Positions 7,165 to 15,707 are shown, numbered from the stretch's first letter. The stretch: DNA of 39,495 bases from an uncultured bacterium (GCA_902770045.1 CACXRO010000028.1:1-39495); one strand, 5' to 3'. Translations and numbers: made by a program. The notes: generated from the sequence alone by a model not told the origin.

Positions 7165-9549
7165 ATGAAGAGCCTAATGTTAATGGCAAGCGCAATAGTT
7201 GTACTATCGGGTTGTATAGTAACAACCGCTAGCAAGGATTATTCTGTTGATGATGTTGATGGCGGAGCAAGGTTGCCATATAAGAAGGTCACGAATCTCG
7301 ACAGCCTGGAGAACTTTGAGGGTGCGGCGATTCCAATCGAGGTGAAAGCGGAGAACTCAACTGCTAATATTTACAGCTCGGGCGGGGTGCATGGACTTCT
7401 ATGGCTGTGCACACTTGGAATTATTCCGGCGTGGGATACCGAATTGGAGACGCACACGATTACGGTTACATCTCCTCTTGGTGAGAAGAATGGCGTCTGC
7501 AAAATTAAGAAAAGCAAGTATATGGGTTGGGTGCCATATATGCTTCCGTTCGGCGCGTCTAAAGACGATGTTCTTTGTGAGGATGAATTGACGTCGCGGA
7601 TTGTTTCGCAGTGGAAGGGCGATTGGACTGCGGACAATGTAGCCAAGATGAATGCAAGCAACAAAGCACGAATTGAAGAGCTGCGAGCCAAGGCTGACGA
7701 CCTGCTTGCCAAGAAAGACTGGGCGGCAGTCGTGGAAATTTGCAAAGGGGAGAAGAACAAGGCTTTTGTATCTGAGTACATGCACAAGGCAAATGCCGTG
7801 CGTATCGCTGCGATGAAACAGACGGTCGATGCCGCCATGCAGAAGAAAGACTATCAGAAAGTTATTGATCTACTGAAGGATGCCATGGAGCCTGAACTGA
7901 TCGCGAAAAGAGGTGAGGCAACGGTCAATCTGATTGCATGTAGTGCGGATGAGGCAAGGTGCGATGAACTTATGAAAAAATATGGAGGCGAGCTTACGGT
8001 TTTGCAATTGGCCGAAATCGGCAAGAAGGCCACCAATGACATTGTCAGAGCAAAAATCGTCGAGGAGACGGACAGAAAAATCGTCAAACAAATCGAAAGT
8101 CTTTCTAGGAAGATGGGCGACGAGAAGGACGACGAAGAAATTGATAGATTGGACAAGAAGATTCAAAAAACCAAGAATGAGCTAATGGCGTTACGTACAT
8201 ATTTATCATATCAAGTCCTTGAATGTCTTGAACGAGAGAATTACAAGGGAATCGAAAGCATTTTGGCCGGAGGGAAGTCGTCCAGCCCCAAGGAGCAGCA
8301 AGAAAGAGCGCAGATTAGGAATTTTGTTAATGTATACAAATCAAGTAAGGAGGCATGTGAAAAGGCCAAGAAAAGGTTTCAGAATGAGAGACCGTCTGCA
8401 CAAAAACAATTCGTAGAAATGATAGGCATGATACAGACGGAGGGTATTCAAGTGGACGTCGTCAAGAAATACGATCCATACAACTTCCGCGACTCTATTG
8501 AGATGAAGGAAATGATTGCTTTGTTAGTGCCCAAACTGACTCCTGCCGCAATAGCCGCATTATACGATGGGAAGGCATGCAGTTATAATAGAACTACTGG
8601 ATTTATTTCAGAGGAGAGTGACGAAAGCGAAGCCTTGTTCAAGGCTATTCCCGAGGACAAACTACTCGACTGCTATGTCGCTTTTGCATCGAATGGACGC
8701 GTAATTTCGGAAATTGCCGAGCGTATGAAAAAAGCCGCCGACAAGGATGCTATTATCAGTCGCATTGTCAAATTGCTGAATGAAAAGAAAATCAGTGAGA
8801 AGGCTGTGATGAAATATGTAAAGACCTTGAATGATGGCGAGGCGACGATTGCCCTGTACAATGTTTCAACAGGGGCGCTAAAAACATTGGTGTTTGGCAA
8901 ACTCTCTGAGGCGGACAAAAAAACCATTAGCGAAGGCGATTCCGCGAAATGCAGGCAGATGATTGCGGCTGCGAAAGACAAGTCCAAGGAAACCTTTGAA
9001 ATGGGGGGCTTCTATTTGGGCATGGACATTGAGGATGCGGAATTGCTTTTCAGGTTCTATTTCCCAGAAATTGAAATGCAAGAGAAAAGAGACGGTAAGT
9101 CTGTTGATGCTGCCTATATCATCGATATTAAAGGTCAGCGAGCGCCGTTTTGTTATGCATCTGCGAAAGACAAAAAGATTTATCAGTTTAATTTTGGCAA
9201 GAAGGTGCTCAAGAAGTGGCATTCATATGATGTGCAGACCTTTGGTGAATGGGCTCGTGCTTATTCGCGCGAGAACAAGATTGATATGAAGTATAAGGAG
9301 ATAGAAAAGGAAGCTACGGTTTATGACTCGCTGGACCTGAGCCAATCGTACAGGGTGTGGTTCCATCAGGAGTCGTACCAGTACAGGCACAACACAAAAG
9401 ATTATCGGCTTACCTATTTTGGTGAGGAGAGGGAGTATACATTCCATGGCGGGATTAATGGAGCGCTGATCAAGGAGCAGGCAGAGCCACAATTCCGTTA
9501 TACGCGTGGAGATTCCGGATCGTTGCGTGTGTGCGTTGAAAAAGACTAA
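7165..9549 (+). CDS. Large lipoprotein of unknown function (794 aa)
   Basis: I do not recognise this family. The N terminus is a lipoprotein signal ending in LSGC (Cys17). Residues about 20-140 are a mixed domain with a hydrophobic GLLWLCTLGIIP segment. The middle (about 165-400) is highly charged and helical, with two related units (around DDLLAKKDWAAVVEICKGEK and DAAMQKKDYQKVIDLLKDA) that resemble TPR-like helical pairs, and then a coiled coil (about 300-345). The C-terminal part (about 610-794) is rich in aromatic residues and looks like a separate globular domain beginning near GGFYLGMDIEDAELLF. Start chosen for the strong GGGAGGT site. It leads a one-direction run of envelope genes, and probably acts at a membrane surface. 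Confidence 0.85.
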   Translation: MKSLMLMASAIVVLSGCIVTTASKDYSVDDVDGGARLPYKKVTNLDSLENFEGAAIPIEVKAENSTANIYSSGGVHGLLWLCTLGIIPAWDTELETHTITVTSPLGEKNGVCKIKKSKYMGWVPYMLPFGASKDDVLCEDELTSRIVSQWKGDWTADNVAKMNASNKARIEELRAKADDLLAKKDWAAVVEICKGEKNKAFVSEYMHKANAVRIAAMKQTVDAAMQKKDYQKVIDLLKDAMEPELIAKRGEATVNLIACSADEARCDELMKKYGGELTVLQLAEIGKKATNDIVRAKIVEETDRKIVKQIESLSRKMGDEKDDEEIDRLDKKIQKTKNELMALRTYLSYQVLECLERENYKGIESILAGGKSSSPKEQQERAQIRNFVNVYKSSKEACEKAKKRFQNERPSAQKQFVEMIGMIQTEGIQVDVVKKYDPYNFRDSIEMKEMIALLVPKLTPAAIAALYDGKACSYNRTTGFISEESDESEALFKAIPEDKLLDCYVAFASNGRVISEIAERMKKAADKDAIISRIVKLLNEKKISEKAVMKYVKTLNDGEATIALYNVSTGALKTLVFGKLSEADKKTISEGDSAKCRQMIAAAKDKSKETFEMGGFYLGMDIEDAELLFRFYFPEIEMQEKRDGKSVDAAYIIDIKGQRAPFCYASAKDKKIYQFNFGKKVLKKWHSYDVQTFGEWARAYSRENKIDMKYKEIEKEATVYDSLDLSQSYRVWFHQESYQYRHNTKDYRLTYFGEEREYTFHGGINGALIKEQAEPQFRYTRGDSGSLRVCVEKD

Positions 9550-9592
9550 CAGGCGATGCCAAGTCCTGTGTTGGAATGATTTGAAAACAATC

Positions 9593-9623
9593 TGGCTATG
9601 GCCTAGCTCCTGGGCTATAGCCA
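9593..9623 (+). terminator. Stem-loop after the large lipoprotein gene
   Basis: A 12-bp stem including two or three G-U pairs (9593-9604 with 9612-9623, 7-nt loop) lies 44 nt after the stop codon. There is no T-run behind it, so it may be an attenuator or mRNA stabiliser and not a full terminator. Confidence 0.4.
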
Positions 9624-9661
9624 GGATTAAAGACAGGGGCAAATAGGACGGGTAGTACACT

Positions 9662-9991
9662 ATGGAACAATGTGTTGATTGCGGCGAGCCCTGCGGTAAG
9701 CTCACCTCCCAAGGAGACCTTGAGGACGATGCAAAGTGTGATGATGGAGAAATCGTCTCCGAGGAGAAGTTCAACGAAGCCGTCAACTTGAAGGAGGCGA
9801 TGGAGGACATCAAGTGGCAGCTTAAAGAAATTGACGAAAAGAAAGTCCCGCCAGTTCGTACGCGCCCATCTCGGTTTGGAAATGCGGTCAAGTCTGCCGC
9901 TGGCTGGATCAAAGATGGCGTTGATGACATCAAATCGTCTGGCGACGATCTGAAACAAGCGGCAGAGATGTTAAACGGACTTTTCAACTAA
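9662..9991 (+). CDS. Truncated paralogue of the next OB-fold lipoprotein
   Basis: The 109-aa frame has no signal peptide and only a weak ribosome binding site. Its segment GDLEDDAKCDDGEIVSEEKF (residues 18-37) aligns with GDLQDDASCDNAEIVSDEEY in the lipoprotein encoded at 10010-11065, and the DNA is also similar there. The first 17 residues, with a Cys cluster (CVDCGEPC), do not align. The frame therefore looks like the C-terminal part of a duplicated copy that lost its signal peptide and OB-fold, with a new start. It may be a pseudogene or a small expressed protein. Its stop is 18 nt before the intact gene. Confidence 0.55.
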   Translation: MEQCVDCGEPCGKLTSQGDLEDDAKCDDGEIVSEEKFNEAVNLKEAMEDIKWQLKEIDEKKVPPVRTRPSRFGNAVKSAAGWIKDGVDDIKSSGDDLKQAAEMLNGLFN

Positions 9992-10009
9992 AAAGAAAGG
10001 ATACAAAAG

Positions 10010-11065
10010 ATGAACTCACCCAGAAAAATTGCAGGCATTGCCTGTCTCGCCACATTGGCCTTGTGCTCCGGCTGTTGGTTTGGTTCAGATGATGACCATT
10101 CCAAGAAGGCCCAGTCCGCACCAATGGATCTGAAGGCAGAAACCAAAACGGCTTCTGAACTCGTCGAGTGGATTAAGGTGAGAAAGGATCAAACAGAGAT
10201 TCAGAAGAAGGAGGCTTTTGGCAAACTTAAAGGCAAGATGGTTGCCTTTAGGGGTGAAGTACGCGAGGTGGGGAAAACCGCCTTCGGCGGTAAGCCGTTC
10301 GTGTCTCTTAAAGTCGGCAAACTTGATATGTTTGAAAACATCAACATTCAGTTTAACGTCAAAGAGTCTCAAGCTTCTACAGTCGCTGCATGGAACAAGG
10401 GCGAAACGCATATCCTCCGGGGACGAATCAAAGGTAACGGCGACCTTCAAGATGATGCTTCCTGCGATAACGCCGAGATCGTTTCCGATGAGGAGTATCT
10501 TGCGGTTGTCGGCGAAAAGGTCAGCAACCTTAAGAGCAAGGTGCGTGAAACTCTTGGAGAGAACACGACGGACAAATCCGAGACGACGAAACTGTCGGTC
10601 GGAGATGTGAACGTTAACATGGAGGAAATCAAGGCTGCGATTAAAACCTGGCAGAAAGACAGGTGGAATGCCGATTTGATCGCCAAGGCCAAGGAAGCGA
10701 AAGGAAAGGTCAGTGCCGCTGATTTTAAAGTCGAGGCACAATATAAAGATCTTCAGCCAACATTCGACCTTCTTGTTGATGACTATGTTGTTTATGTCAA
10801 CGTTCTTGATTCTTTCGCGGATGCTTCGAGTGTTGGCGAGACTGTCTCGCAGTTAATGAAGGCAATCTCTTTTGAAGATATTGTCAGAATGGCAAAGGAT
10901 ACTGGTAATGCTCTGGGTGGTGCGAAATCCATTAAGGACAAGGCAGGATGGAAGGACGCCATGCCAATAAGTAAGGATTTGATAGCTATTTCCGCTGTGT
11001 CAGCGTCGATGACAAATGCGTCGGGAATACTAAAGAGTATCTTCGATCAGGTTATGCAGAAATAA
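10010..11065 (+). CDS. OB-fold lipoprotein of unknown function
   Basis: The 351-aa protein starts with a lipoprotein-type signal (Cys22 in LCSGC, or Cys19). Residues about 70-165 look like an OB-fold domain of the tRNA_anti-like/bacterial OB type: GKLKGKMVAFRGEVREVGK, a beta-rich core, then HILRGRIKGNGDLQDD. The rest (about 170-351) is helical with no motif I recognise. A good AAAGAAAGG ribosome binding site precedes the ATG. OB-fold lipoproteins of this kind usually occur in envelope gene clusters; a nucleic-acid role is unlikely for an exported lipoprotein. A degraded duplicate lies immediately upstream. Confidence 0.8.
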   Translation: MNSPRKIAGIACLATLALCSGCWFGSDDDHSKKAQSAPMDLKAETKTASELVEWIKVRKDQTEIQKKEAFGKLKGKMVAFRGEVREVGKTAFGGKPFVSLKVGKLDMFENINIQFNVKESQASTVAAWNKGETHILRGRIKGNGDLQDDASCDNAEIVSDEEYLAVVGEKVSNLKSKVRETLGENTTDKSETTKLSVGDVNVNMEEIKAAIKTWQKDRWNADLIAKAKEAKGKVSAADFKVEAQYKDLQPTFDLLVDDYVVYVNVLDSFADASSVGETVSQLMKAISFEDIVRMAKDTGNALGGAKSIKDKAGWKDAMPISKDLIAISAVSASMTNASGILKSIFDQVMQK

Positions 11066-11083
11066 AGTTGTGCAGGACAATTT

Positions 11084-11116
11084 CCTTCGGGGGTCTCACC
11101 TTTGGACCCCCGGAGG
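11084..11116 (+). terminator. Strong 12-bp hairpin between two genes
   Basis: CCTTCGGGGGTC (11084-11095) pairs with GACCCCCGGAGG (11105-11116) over 12 bp with one T-G pair and a 9-nt loop. It begins 18 nt after the OB-fold lipoprotein stop and ends 34 nt before the next ATG. No T-run follows, so it may be a partial terminator that lowers downstream expression. Confidence 0.5.
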
Positions 11117-11150
11117 ATCTTCAAACCCAAAGGTAAAAGGAAAAACAAAA

Positions 11151-11552
11151 ATGAGTGAACAAAAAACAAAGAGCAACGCGCCGTGGATACTCGGTATCGT
11201 CGGCATATTCCTGACCATCGTACACTACGCATGTGCCGTTGTCTGCTCGGCGGCAGTTGCCTCTGGCGATGAGGTGTTTGGTGGTGCGGACAAAGCATCC
11301 GCGCAGCAGACGATGGACAACGGAATGTTCGTCGCGAATCTTGGCGCCGGGCTGATGGTGCTCTGCTTCATTCTGTCATTCTTTGGCAAGAGTAAGGCGT
11401 CTGGGTTCACGGGTCTGCTATTAATTGTTGGTGGTATTGCGGCGGCTGGCGTAAGCGTTGCCCACTTCTCGGCTGGCGGAATCGCTGCGGGCATTGTCTA
11501 TATGTGCGCAGGAATTTCTAGTATCTGCAACAGCAAGAAAATCAAGGGGTAA
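11151..11552 (+). CDS. Four-helix integral membrane protein, unknown
   Basis: The 133-aa protein is almost wholly hydrophobic, with four predicted helices (about 12-36, 61-81, 86-106 and 108-127) and short charged ends. The ATG at 11151 is chosen over an earlier in-frame codon because the upstream part would read through the strong hairpin at 11084-11116. I recognise no family. It sits between two lipoprotein-related genes and an Lgt-like gene, and ends 17 nt before the latter. Confidence 0.75.
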   Translation: MSEQKTKSNAPWILGIVGIFLTIVHYACAVVCSAAVASGDEVFGGADKASAQQTMDNGMFVANLGAGLMVLCFILSFFGKSKASGFTGLLLIVGGIAAAGVSVAHFSAGGIAAGIVYMCAGISSICNSKKIKG

Positions 11553-11569
11553 CAAGGGGCTGTGTTACC

Positions 11570-12370
11570 ATGCCAATTCGCCAATATGTATCCTTGCTCG
11601 GCACGAGATTCCCATACTATGGGATATGTGTCGGCGTGGCTCTATTGGCGATTGGCATTTGGATGATTTATAACTTTAAGAAGTTTAATTTGAACGGAGA
11701 CCTACAGAATGAAATTCTGTATGGTTTCCCGTTCATGGTATTGACGGGGTTGTTCTTCGCGTTTGCCCTTGATGCCCTATTCACAGGTGAGTGGCGAACT
11801 TGGACAGGGAACGGAGAGCGGAGAGTCGGTTTTACATTCACGGGTTGGTTGTTTGGCGCAGTTCTCTTCATATTCATGTTTGGTGGATTCACATCGTTTG
11901 GACGAATGTTTCTGCTGAATATGTTTCTCCCCGTGTTTGCACTTGCACAGGGGATTGGCCGGATCGGATGCCTTCTCGGTGGCTGTTGCTACGGAAAGAT
12001 ATGCTTTTGTGGTATTAAATACCCGCCGGGTAGTTTACCCTATGAGAGAATTGGGGATGTATGTGTTTTCCCGATTCAACTTGTTGAGGCCGTTTTACTT
12101 TTCTTTCTGTTTTCAATTTGCCTAAAATTCATTTTCAAGTATCGCGCTGTGGTTTATTTGATCGGTGTTGCCGCTATTCGTTTCGTCGCCGAATTTTTCA
12201 GAGGCGACATACGTGGTAATGTGCCAGGAGTGGCGTGTTTGAGTCCACAACAACTCATGTCGATCCTGTTTTTTATCATTGGTTTGATCGTTCTGCTCAT
12301 TGTGCGTCAAAGCGGCATCCACGGTCGAGTGGTCACGATACAACCCAAACGAGAAGGAGTCAAAACATGA
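11570..12370 (+). CDS. Lgt-like protein (prolipoprotein diacylglyceryl transferase family)
   Basis: Polytopic membrane protein of 266 aa. It carries the family signature QGIGRIGCLLGGCCYG (127-142), RFVAEFFRGDIRG (204-216) and LSPQQLMS (224-231), all typical of Lgt and Lgt-like proteins. True Lgt transfers diacylglycerol from phosphatidylglycerol to lipobox cysteines. Here the segment that is normally F-H-G-G-L reads FTGWLFG (90-96), so the histidine essential in E. coli Lgt (His103) is a threonine. The protein may use a different mechanism, a different acceptor, or be inactive. It overlaps the following SPFH gene by 4 nt (ATGA). Two lipoproteins are encoded upstream in the same direction. Confidence 0.8.
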   Translation: MPIRQYVSLLGTRFPYYGICVGVALLAIGIWMIYNFKKFNLNGDLQNEILYGFPFMVLTGLFFAFALDALFTGEWRTWTGNGERRVGFTFTGWLFGAVLFIFMFGGFTSFGRMFLLNMFLPVFALAQGIGRIGCLLGGCCYGKICFCGIKYPPGSLPYERIGDVCVFPIQLVEAVLLFFLFSICLKFIFKYRAVVYLIGVAAIRFVAEFFRGDIRGNVPGVACLSPQQLMSILFFIIGLIVLLIVRQSGIHGRVVTIQPKREGVKT

Positions 12371-13335
12371 GCGCGATCAGCGTTTTGAAGTGGGACCCAG
12401 CACCTCGGGTCATGGCATTTCGATATCCGAGTTGCGAACTCAATTACAAGTCACAGTTAATTGTGACTGAATCGCAAGAAGCTGTATTGGTCAAAGAGGG
12501 ACTGTTTTACGGGCCTATCCCTCCAGGGCGACACGCACTTGAGACTAAGAACTTCCCGTTCCTCACAAAGATGGTTTCCGCGCTTTCGACGAACCGCAAG
12601 ACTCCGTATACGGCGGAAGTGTGGTTTCTTCAGAAGTCGGTGCCCCTTGATGTAAAATGGGGAACGTCAGACCCGGTTCTTGTTGAAGATCCGAAGTACC
12701 ACATCGCCTTGCCCGTTCGCGCGTTTGGGCAGTACGGGATAAGGATTGCCGATTCGTGCCGTTTCTTGGCTCGGCTTATGGGACGACTTCCCGCGTTCAC
12801 AGAGAAAACGCTATCAGGTTATTTCAAGGGTGTCATCGTCACTCGCGTCAAAGATGTCATTGCGTCTGTGATGACAGACGAAGGATGCTCGTTACTTCAG
12901 ATTGGAACGAAACTGAACGACATATCAGCTACCCTTGAGAAACTTCTGACCGAAGACTTCGCTGATTATGGCGTAGAACTGCGGCTTTTCATGGTCAACT
13001 CCATATCGACTGATGATGCCGATTCATCAATTGTCCAGCTTAAGAAAGCATTGGCCAAGAAAGCCGAGATGGATATCATTGGCTATTCGTATGCACAAGA
13101 ACGTTCTTTTGACGCCTTGCAGACGGCTGCTGGAAACGAAGGGAACGCTGGTACGTTGATGGGCGCGGGGATGGGGCTTGGCATGGGTGTAGGTGTTGGT
13201 TCTCCCATGGGAAATGCTATGGCTGCGATCACCAAGAACATAAACACAGTCAGCGCGAAGCATTGCATCAACTGTGGCTGCGAATTACCCACAGAGGCGA
13301 AGTTCTGCCCAGGGTGCGGAGCGAAAATCGGATAA
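12367..13335 (+). CDS. SPFH-domain protein with C-terminal zinc ribbon (YdjI-like)
   Basis: The 322-aa protein begins with an SPFH/band-7-like region (about 20-230): QLIVTESQEAVLVKEGLFYGPIPPGRH is the typical first hairpin of the YdjI/virion-core-like branch. A Gly/Met-rich linker (about 262-285) leads to a zinc ribbon with Cys300, Cys303, Cys314 and Cys317. There is no N-terminal TM helix. In Bacillus subtilis the YdjI protein is encoded with a PspA homologue and zinc-ribbon membrane proteins and recruits PspA to the membrane; that is the best-known relative in context. Here a zinc-ribbon/TM2 protein lies four genes on. ATG overlaps the Lgt-like stop; AGAAGGAG precedes it. Confidence 0.85.
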   Translation: MSAISVLKWDPAPRVMAFRYPSCELNYKSQLIVTESQEAVLVKEGLFYGPIPPGRHALETKNFPFLTKMVSALSTNRKTPYTAEVWFLQKSVPLDVKWGTSDPVLVEDPKYHIALPVRAFGQYGIRIADSCRFLARLMGRLPAFTEKTLSGYFKGVIVTRVKDVIASVMTDEGCSLLQIGTKLNDISATLEKLLTEDFADYGVELRLFMVNSISTDDADSSIVQLKKALAKKAEMDIIGYSYAQERSFDALQTAAGNEGNAGTLMGAGMGLGMGVGVGSPMGNAMAAITKNINTVSAKHCINCGCELPTEAKFCPGCGAKIG

Positions 13336-13347
13336 GGAGAAAATGTA

Positions 13348-13773
13348 ATGTCATTCAATCAGAAGATGATTTCGTTGTTGACGGTGTTCGCGCTCGGGAT
13401 TACCGCCGCCATCGCTTTTGTGTTCTTTGAACCGCCTTATTCCGGTAAATTCTGGATTGGTTTTTCAGCACTTGCCTTTTCGGAATTCCTGTTTGGCGCG
13501 TTTTGGGTTCAACAGATCGCAAAGGCAGATACCGTATTGCCGATGTCAATAGGTGTCTGGGGGCTAAATGCTGCCTACTTCGTCTTTGCGCTGATAGCGA
13601 CAATGCTGACTGGGCTTGATGATAAGTTCTACATTCTTCTTCATGTTGTGGGGTTCGCCCTGTTCGTCATGGCACATCTCTTGTTCCGCATGGCCGAACA
13701 TCATATTGAAGAGCAGTCCAAAGATGACGAACCCGAGCAAAAAATAGAAAGAGCAAAAGTGACTTGGAGGTGA
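13348..13773 (+). CDS. Four-helix membrane protein, unknown
   Basis: The 141-aa protein has four predicted transmembrane helices (about 8-27, 33-52, 66-87 and 92-114) and a charged cytoplasmic tail (EEQSKDDEPEQK). A good AAGGAG site precedes the ATG. It starts 12 nt after the SPFH gene and ends 4 nt before the hydrolase, so it is almost certainly in the same transcript. I recognise no family. Confidence 0.78.
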   Translation: MSFNQKMISLLTVFALGITAAIAFVFFEPPYSGKFWIGFSALAFSEFLFGAFWVQQIAKADTVLPMSIGVWGLNAAYFVFALIATMLTGLDDKFYILLHVVGFALFVMAHLLFRMAEHHIEEQSKDDEPEQKIERAKVTWR

Positions 13774-13777
13774 ATAT

Positions 13778-14599
13778 TTGACATCTGCATTCATAGCTGT
13801 CATTCTTTGGTATTTTCCTGGCTTTGGACCTGGGGAATTGCCAAAAGTTGATAAGGAACGTTTGAAGACGTCCTTTTCTGCGGATCAGGTCGTATGCAAG
13901 CATTGGTGCTCATCATGCGCAACATGGGAAGAATCAGTTGCCAAAGTAAACATTGCTTCGCAGAGCGTTGTTACAGAGATTCAATCGCTTAAACCAGATG
14001 AGCGCAAGGACATCGTGCTTATTGGGCACTCGTTGGGCGGAAGGGTCGTTGCTTACAGTCTGGCGGAACTTGGAGAGTTGGGGATTAGCATTCCGACCGC
14101 TGTGCTATTAGCGCCGGCAATATCTTCTGGCGATCAGTATGCCAGTAAATTGTGTCGAGGCTGTTCTTCAATCATATTAGTTGTTGGGGAGAATGATTTG
14201 GTTCTAAAATGGTTTTATCCGTTTGTTGCCAATGGTGTATCCGCGATGGAGACGATTGATGATCTTGATGTCGAATCTAAATATTTGAGATACGTAGTTC
14301 CGGATCAATATGTATGGAAGCAAAATCAATTATTCCCAAGTCACAATGCCAGTGTGTATATTGGGTATCTTGTAATGCGTAGATGTGGTGACGATGTTTA
14401 TGGAAGTCAAGACTTGGCGCACGTCAATGATCTTGGTCTGGAACGTTCAGTTGAGGCAGCGACAAAGTCACTTGACGTTTCGTTTTCCATACTTGCATCA
14501 AATGTCTTATCAGCAGTCGATAAGACCGCGAGATCGTTGCAAACTCTAAACTGCAAATTCTCATTGAACAACGAGGATTCCTCAGGAGACGAAAAATGA
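13778..14599 (+). CDS. Alpha/beta hydrolase (lipase/esterase-like)
   Basis: The 273-aa protein has the nucleophile elbow GHSLGG (Ser85), and probable triad partners Asp140 (VVGENDLVLKW) and His189 (LFPSHNAS), in the order and spacing expected for alpha/beta hydrolases. GHSLGG is typical of lipases and esterases that act on lipids. The start is TTG at 13778 with GGAGG 7 nt upstream; no ATG offers a full N-terminal strand. A short hydrophobic start (AFIAVILWYF) is the first beta-strand and not a clear signal peptide, so it is probably cytoplasmic or membrane-associated. The substrate is unknown. Its place between two membrane protein genes suggests action on membrane lipids. Confidence 0.82.
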   Translation: MTSAFIAVILWYFPGFGPGELPKVDKERLKTSFSADQVVCKHWCSSCATWEESVAKVNIASQSVVTEIQSLKPDERKDIVLIGHSLGGRVVAYSLAELGELGISIPTAVLLAPAISSGDQYASKLCRGCSSIILVVGENDLVLKWFYPFVANGVSAMETIDDLDVESKYLRYVVPDQYVWKQNQLFPSHNASVYIGYLVMRRCGDDVYGSQDLAHVNDLGLERSVEAATKSLDVSFSILASNVLSAVDKTARSLQTLNCKFSLNNEDSSGDEK

Positions 14600-14982
14600 A
14601 ATGTGAATACTGCGACAACCCAATACCCAACGGCGTAACGCGTTGCCCAAGCTGCGGCGCTGCTGTTAACTTTCAAGCATATGGCGAGGCGCCAACGAGC
14701 CCTGTCTCGTTAGTGTCGTCGCAAGCTTCTGGCATGGCATTCGTACAACCGAGGTCTGAGAATCAGTCTCGTAGTCGGATTGTTTACATTCTGCTCGGAG
14801 TTTTCTTTGGGATACTTGGCATACACAATTTTTATGCTGGGCGAACCTATCGTGGACTTTGGCAGCTTTTGATTACGCTCTTCATGGGGTGGTTTGTACT
14901 CCCTTTGTTGGCTGTATGGGTGTGGAGTATTGTGGATATATGTGTTATTTCAACTGATGGCGATGGAACGAAATTCAAATAG
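14596..14982 (+). CDS. Zinc-ribbon and TM2-domain protein
   Basis: The 128-aa protein has an N-terminal zinc ribbon (Cys3, Cys6, Cys17, Cys20), a flexible linker (about 25-60), and a C-terminal TM2 domain (about 61-120): ILLGVFFGILGIHNFYAGRTYRGLWQLL is the family's glycine-rich first helix with the conserved FYAG turn, followed by a second helix and VDICVI. TM2 proteins are small two-helix membrane proteins of unclear function. The start overlaps the hydrolase stop by 4 nt (ATGA), so the two are translationally coupled. It shares a zinc ribbon with the SPFH protein upstream. Confidence 0.88.
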   Translation: MKCEYCDNPIPNGVTRCPSCGAAVNFQAYGEAPTSPVSLVSSQASGMAFVQPRSENQSRSRIVYILLGVFFGILGIHNFYAGRTYRGLWQLLITLFMGWFVLPLLAVWVWSIVDICVISTDGDGTKFK

Positions 14983-14988
14983 TTTGCT

Positions 14989-15138
14989 ATGAAATTACTT
15001 TGCCGAATAGCATACTGGGCAGGGGCTATTCTGATGGGAATAGTATTTTTTCCTGCTGTTTTGGTCGCCATATTTATAGGGTTGTTGGCTAACCTTGTAG
15101 CGAGAGTTAAAACATTGAAGAGAGGTCCTGGAGTTTAA
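14989..15138 (+). CDS. Small membrane protein (49 aa)
   Basis: A 49-codon frame begins 6 nt after the TM2 gene and ends in TAA. The product has a short basic N terminus, about 30 hydrophobic residues (about 7-38) and a basic C-terminal tail (RVKTLKRG), which fits a single-pass or hairpin membrane peptide. No strong ribosome binding site is visible, but reinitiation from the upstream stop is possible. Its position, direction and hydrophobicity support it as a real gene; the family is unknown. Confidence 0.55.
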   Translation: MKLLCRIAYWAGAILMGIVFFPAVLVAIFIGLLANLVARVKTLKRGPGV

Positions 15139-15155
15139 TTGCTTGTCCAAGCGGA

Positions 15156-15644
15156 ATGCGACCTGCATGCCTGATGTTGATAGTATTGCTGTATGCCTCT
15201 ACGTTGTTCGCGGCGCAAGATGGCGCATATAACCTATTCAAGCGAATTGTGGTGGATTTGGAATGTGTGGCCGAAAAAGCGTCAGCAGCGGTATTTGATG
15301 CGGCAAAACTTCTTGAGACGGCATCCACAAACATGGTGATGCGCGGAGGAGAAGTATATAGAACATCCAGGTGCGTCTATTCGATGAATGGGCTAATGCA
15401 GGCTGATTCCAGTGTTTTCGACCTTTCGGAAGAACGGCGTTTACGGATGCTGACGATGGCAAAATGTGTGGCAGCCGTGTGTGCAGGCGGGTTTATCCGC
15501 AACGGTCGCTTTCAGTTTGGGTGTAATTCCGCCAAGATTGAAAGTTGCAAGAATGAAAGGAGTACAAGAAGGCCTAAGTGTTGGGAATGTTTGGCGCTTC
15601 ACCGCTTTTCAAAACCTGTCATTATAGACTATTATACGCAATAG
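15156..15644 (+). CDS. Small secreted protein, unknown
   Basis: The 162-aa protein starts with a plausible signal peptide ([20 protein letters not shown], cleavage after AA near residue 20). The mature part has seven or more cysteines, which suggests disulfides in an exported protein. Residues about 100-162 are basic and less ordered, and may be out of the original frame. The gene begins 18 nt after the 49-aa peptide gene and ends near the scar with the ClpP fragment, so its 3' end may be altered. No family recognised. Confidence 0.5.
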   Translation: MRPACLMLIVLLYASTLFAAQDGAYNLFKRIVVDLECVAEKASAAVFDAAKLLETASTNMVMRGGEVYRTSRCVYSMNGLMQADSSVFDLSEERRLRMLTMAKCVAAVCAGGFIRNGRFQFGCNSAKIESCKNERSTRRPKCWECLALHRFSKPVIIDYYTQ

Positions 15645-15707
15645 CATCGTGTGCGCTTGTGCATATGACCTGCATAAACATTGGGTGTTTCTACTGTCAA
15701 TGACTGA

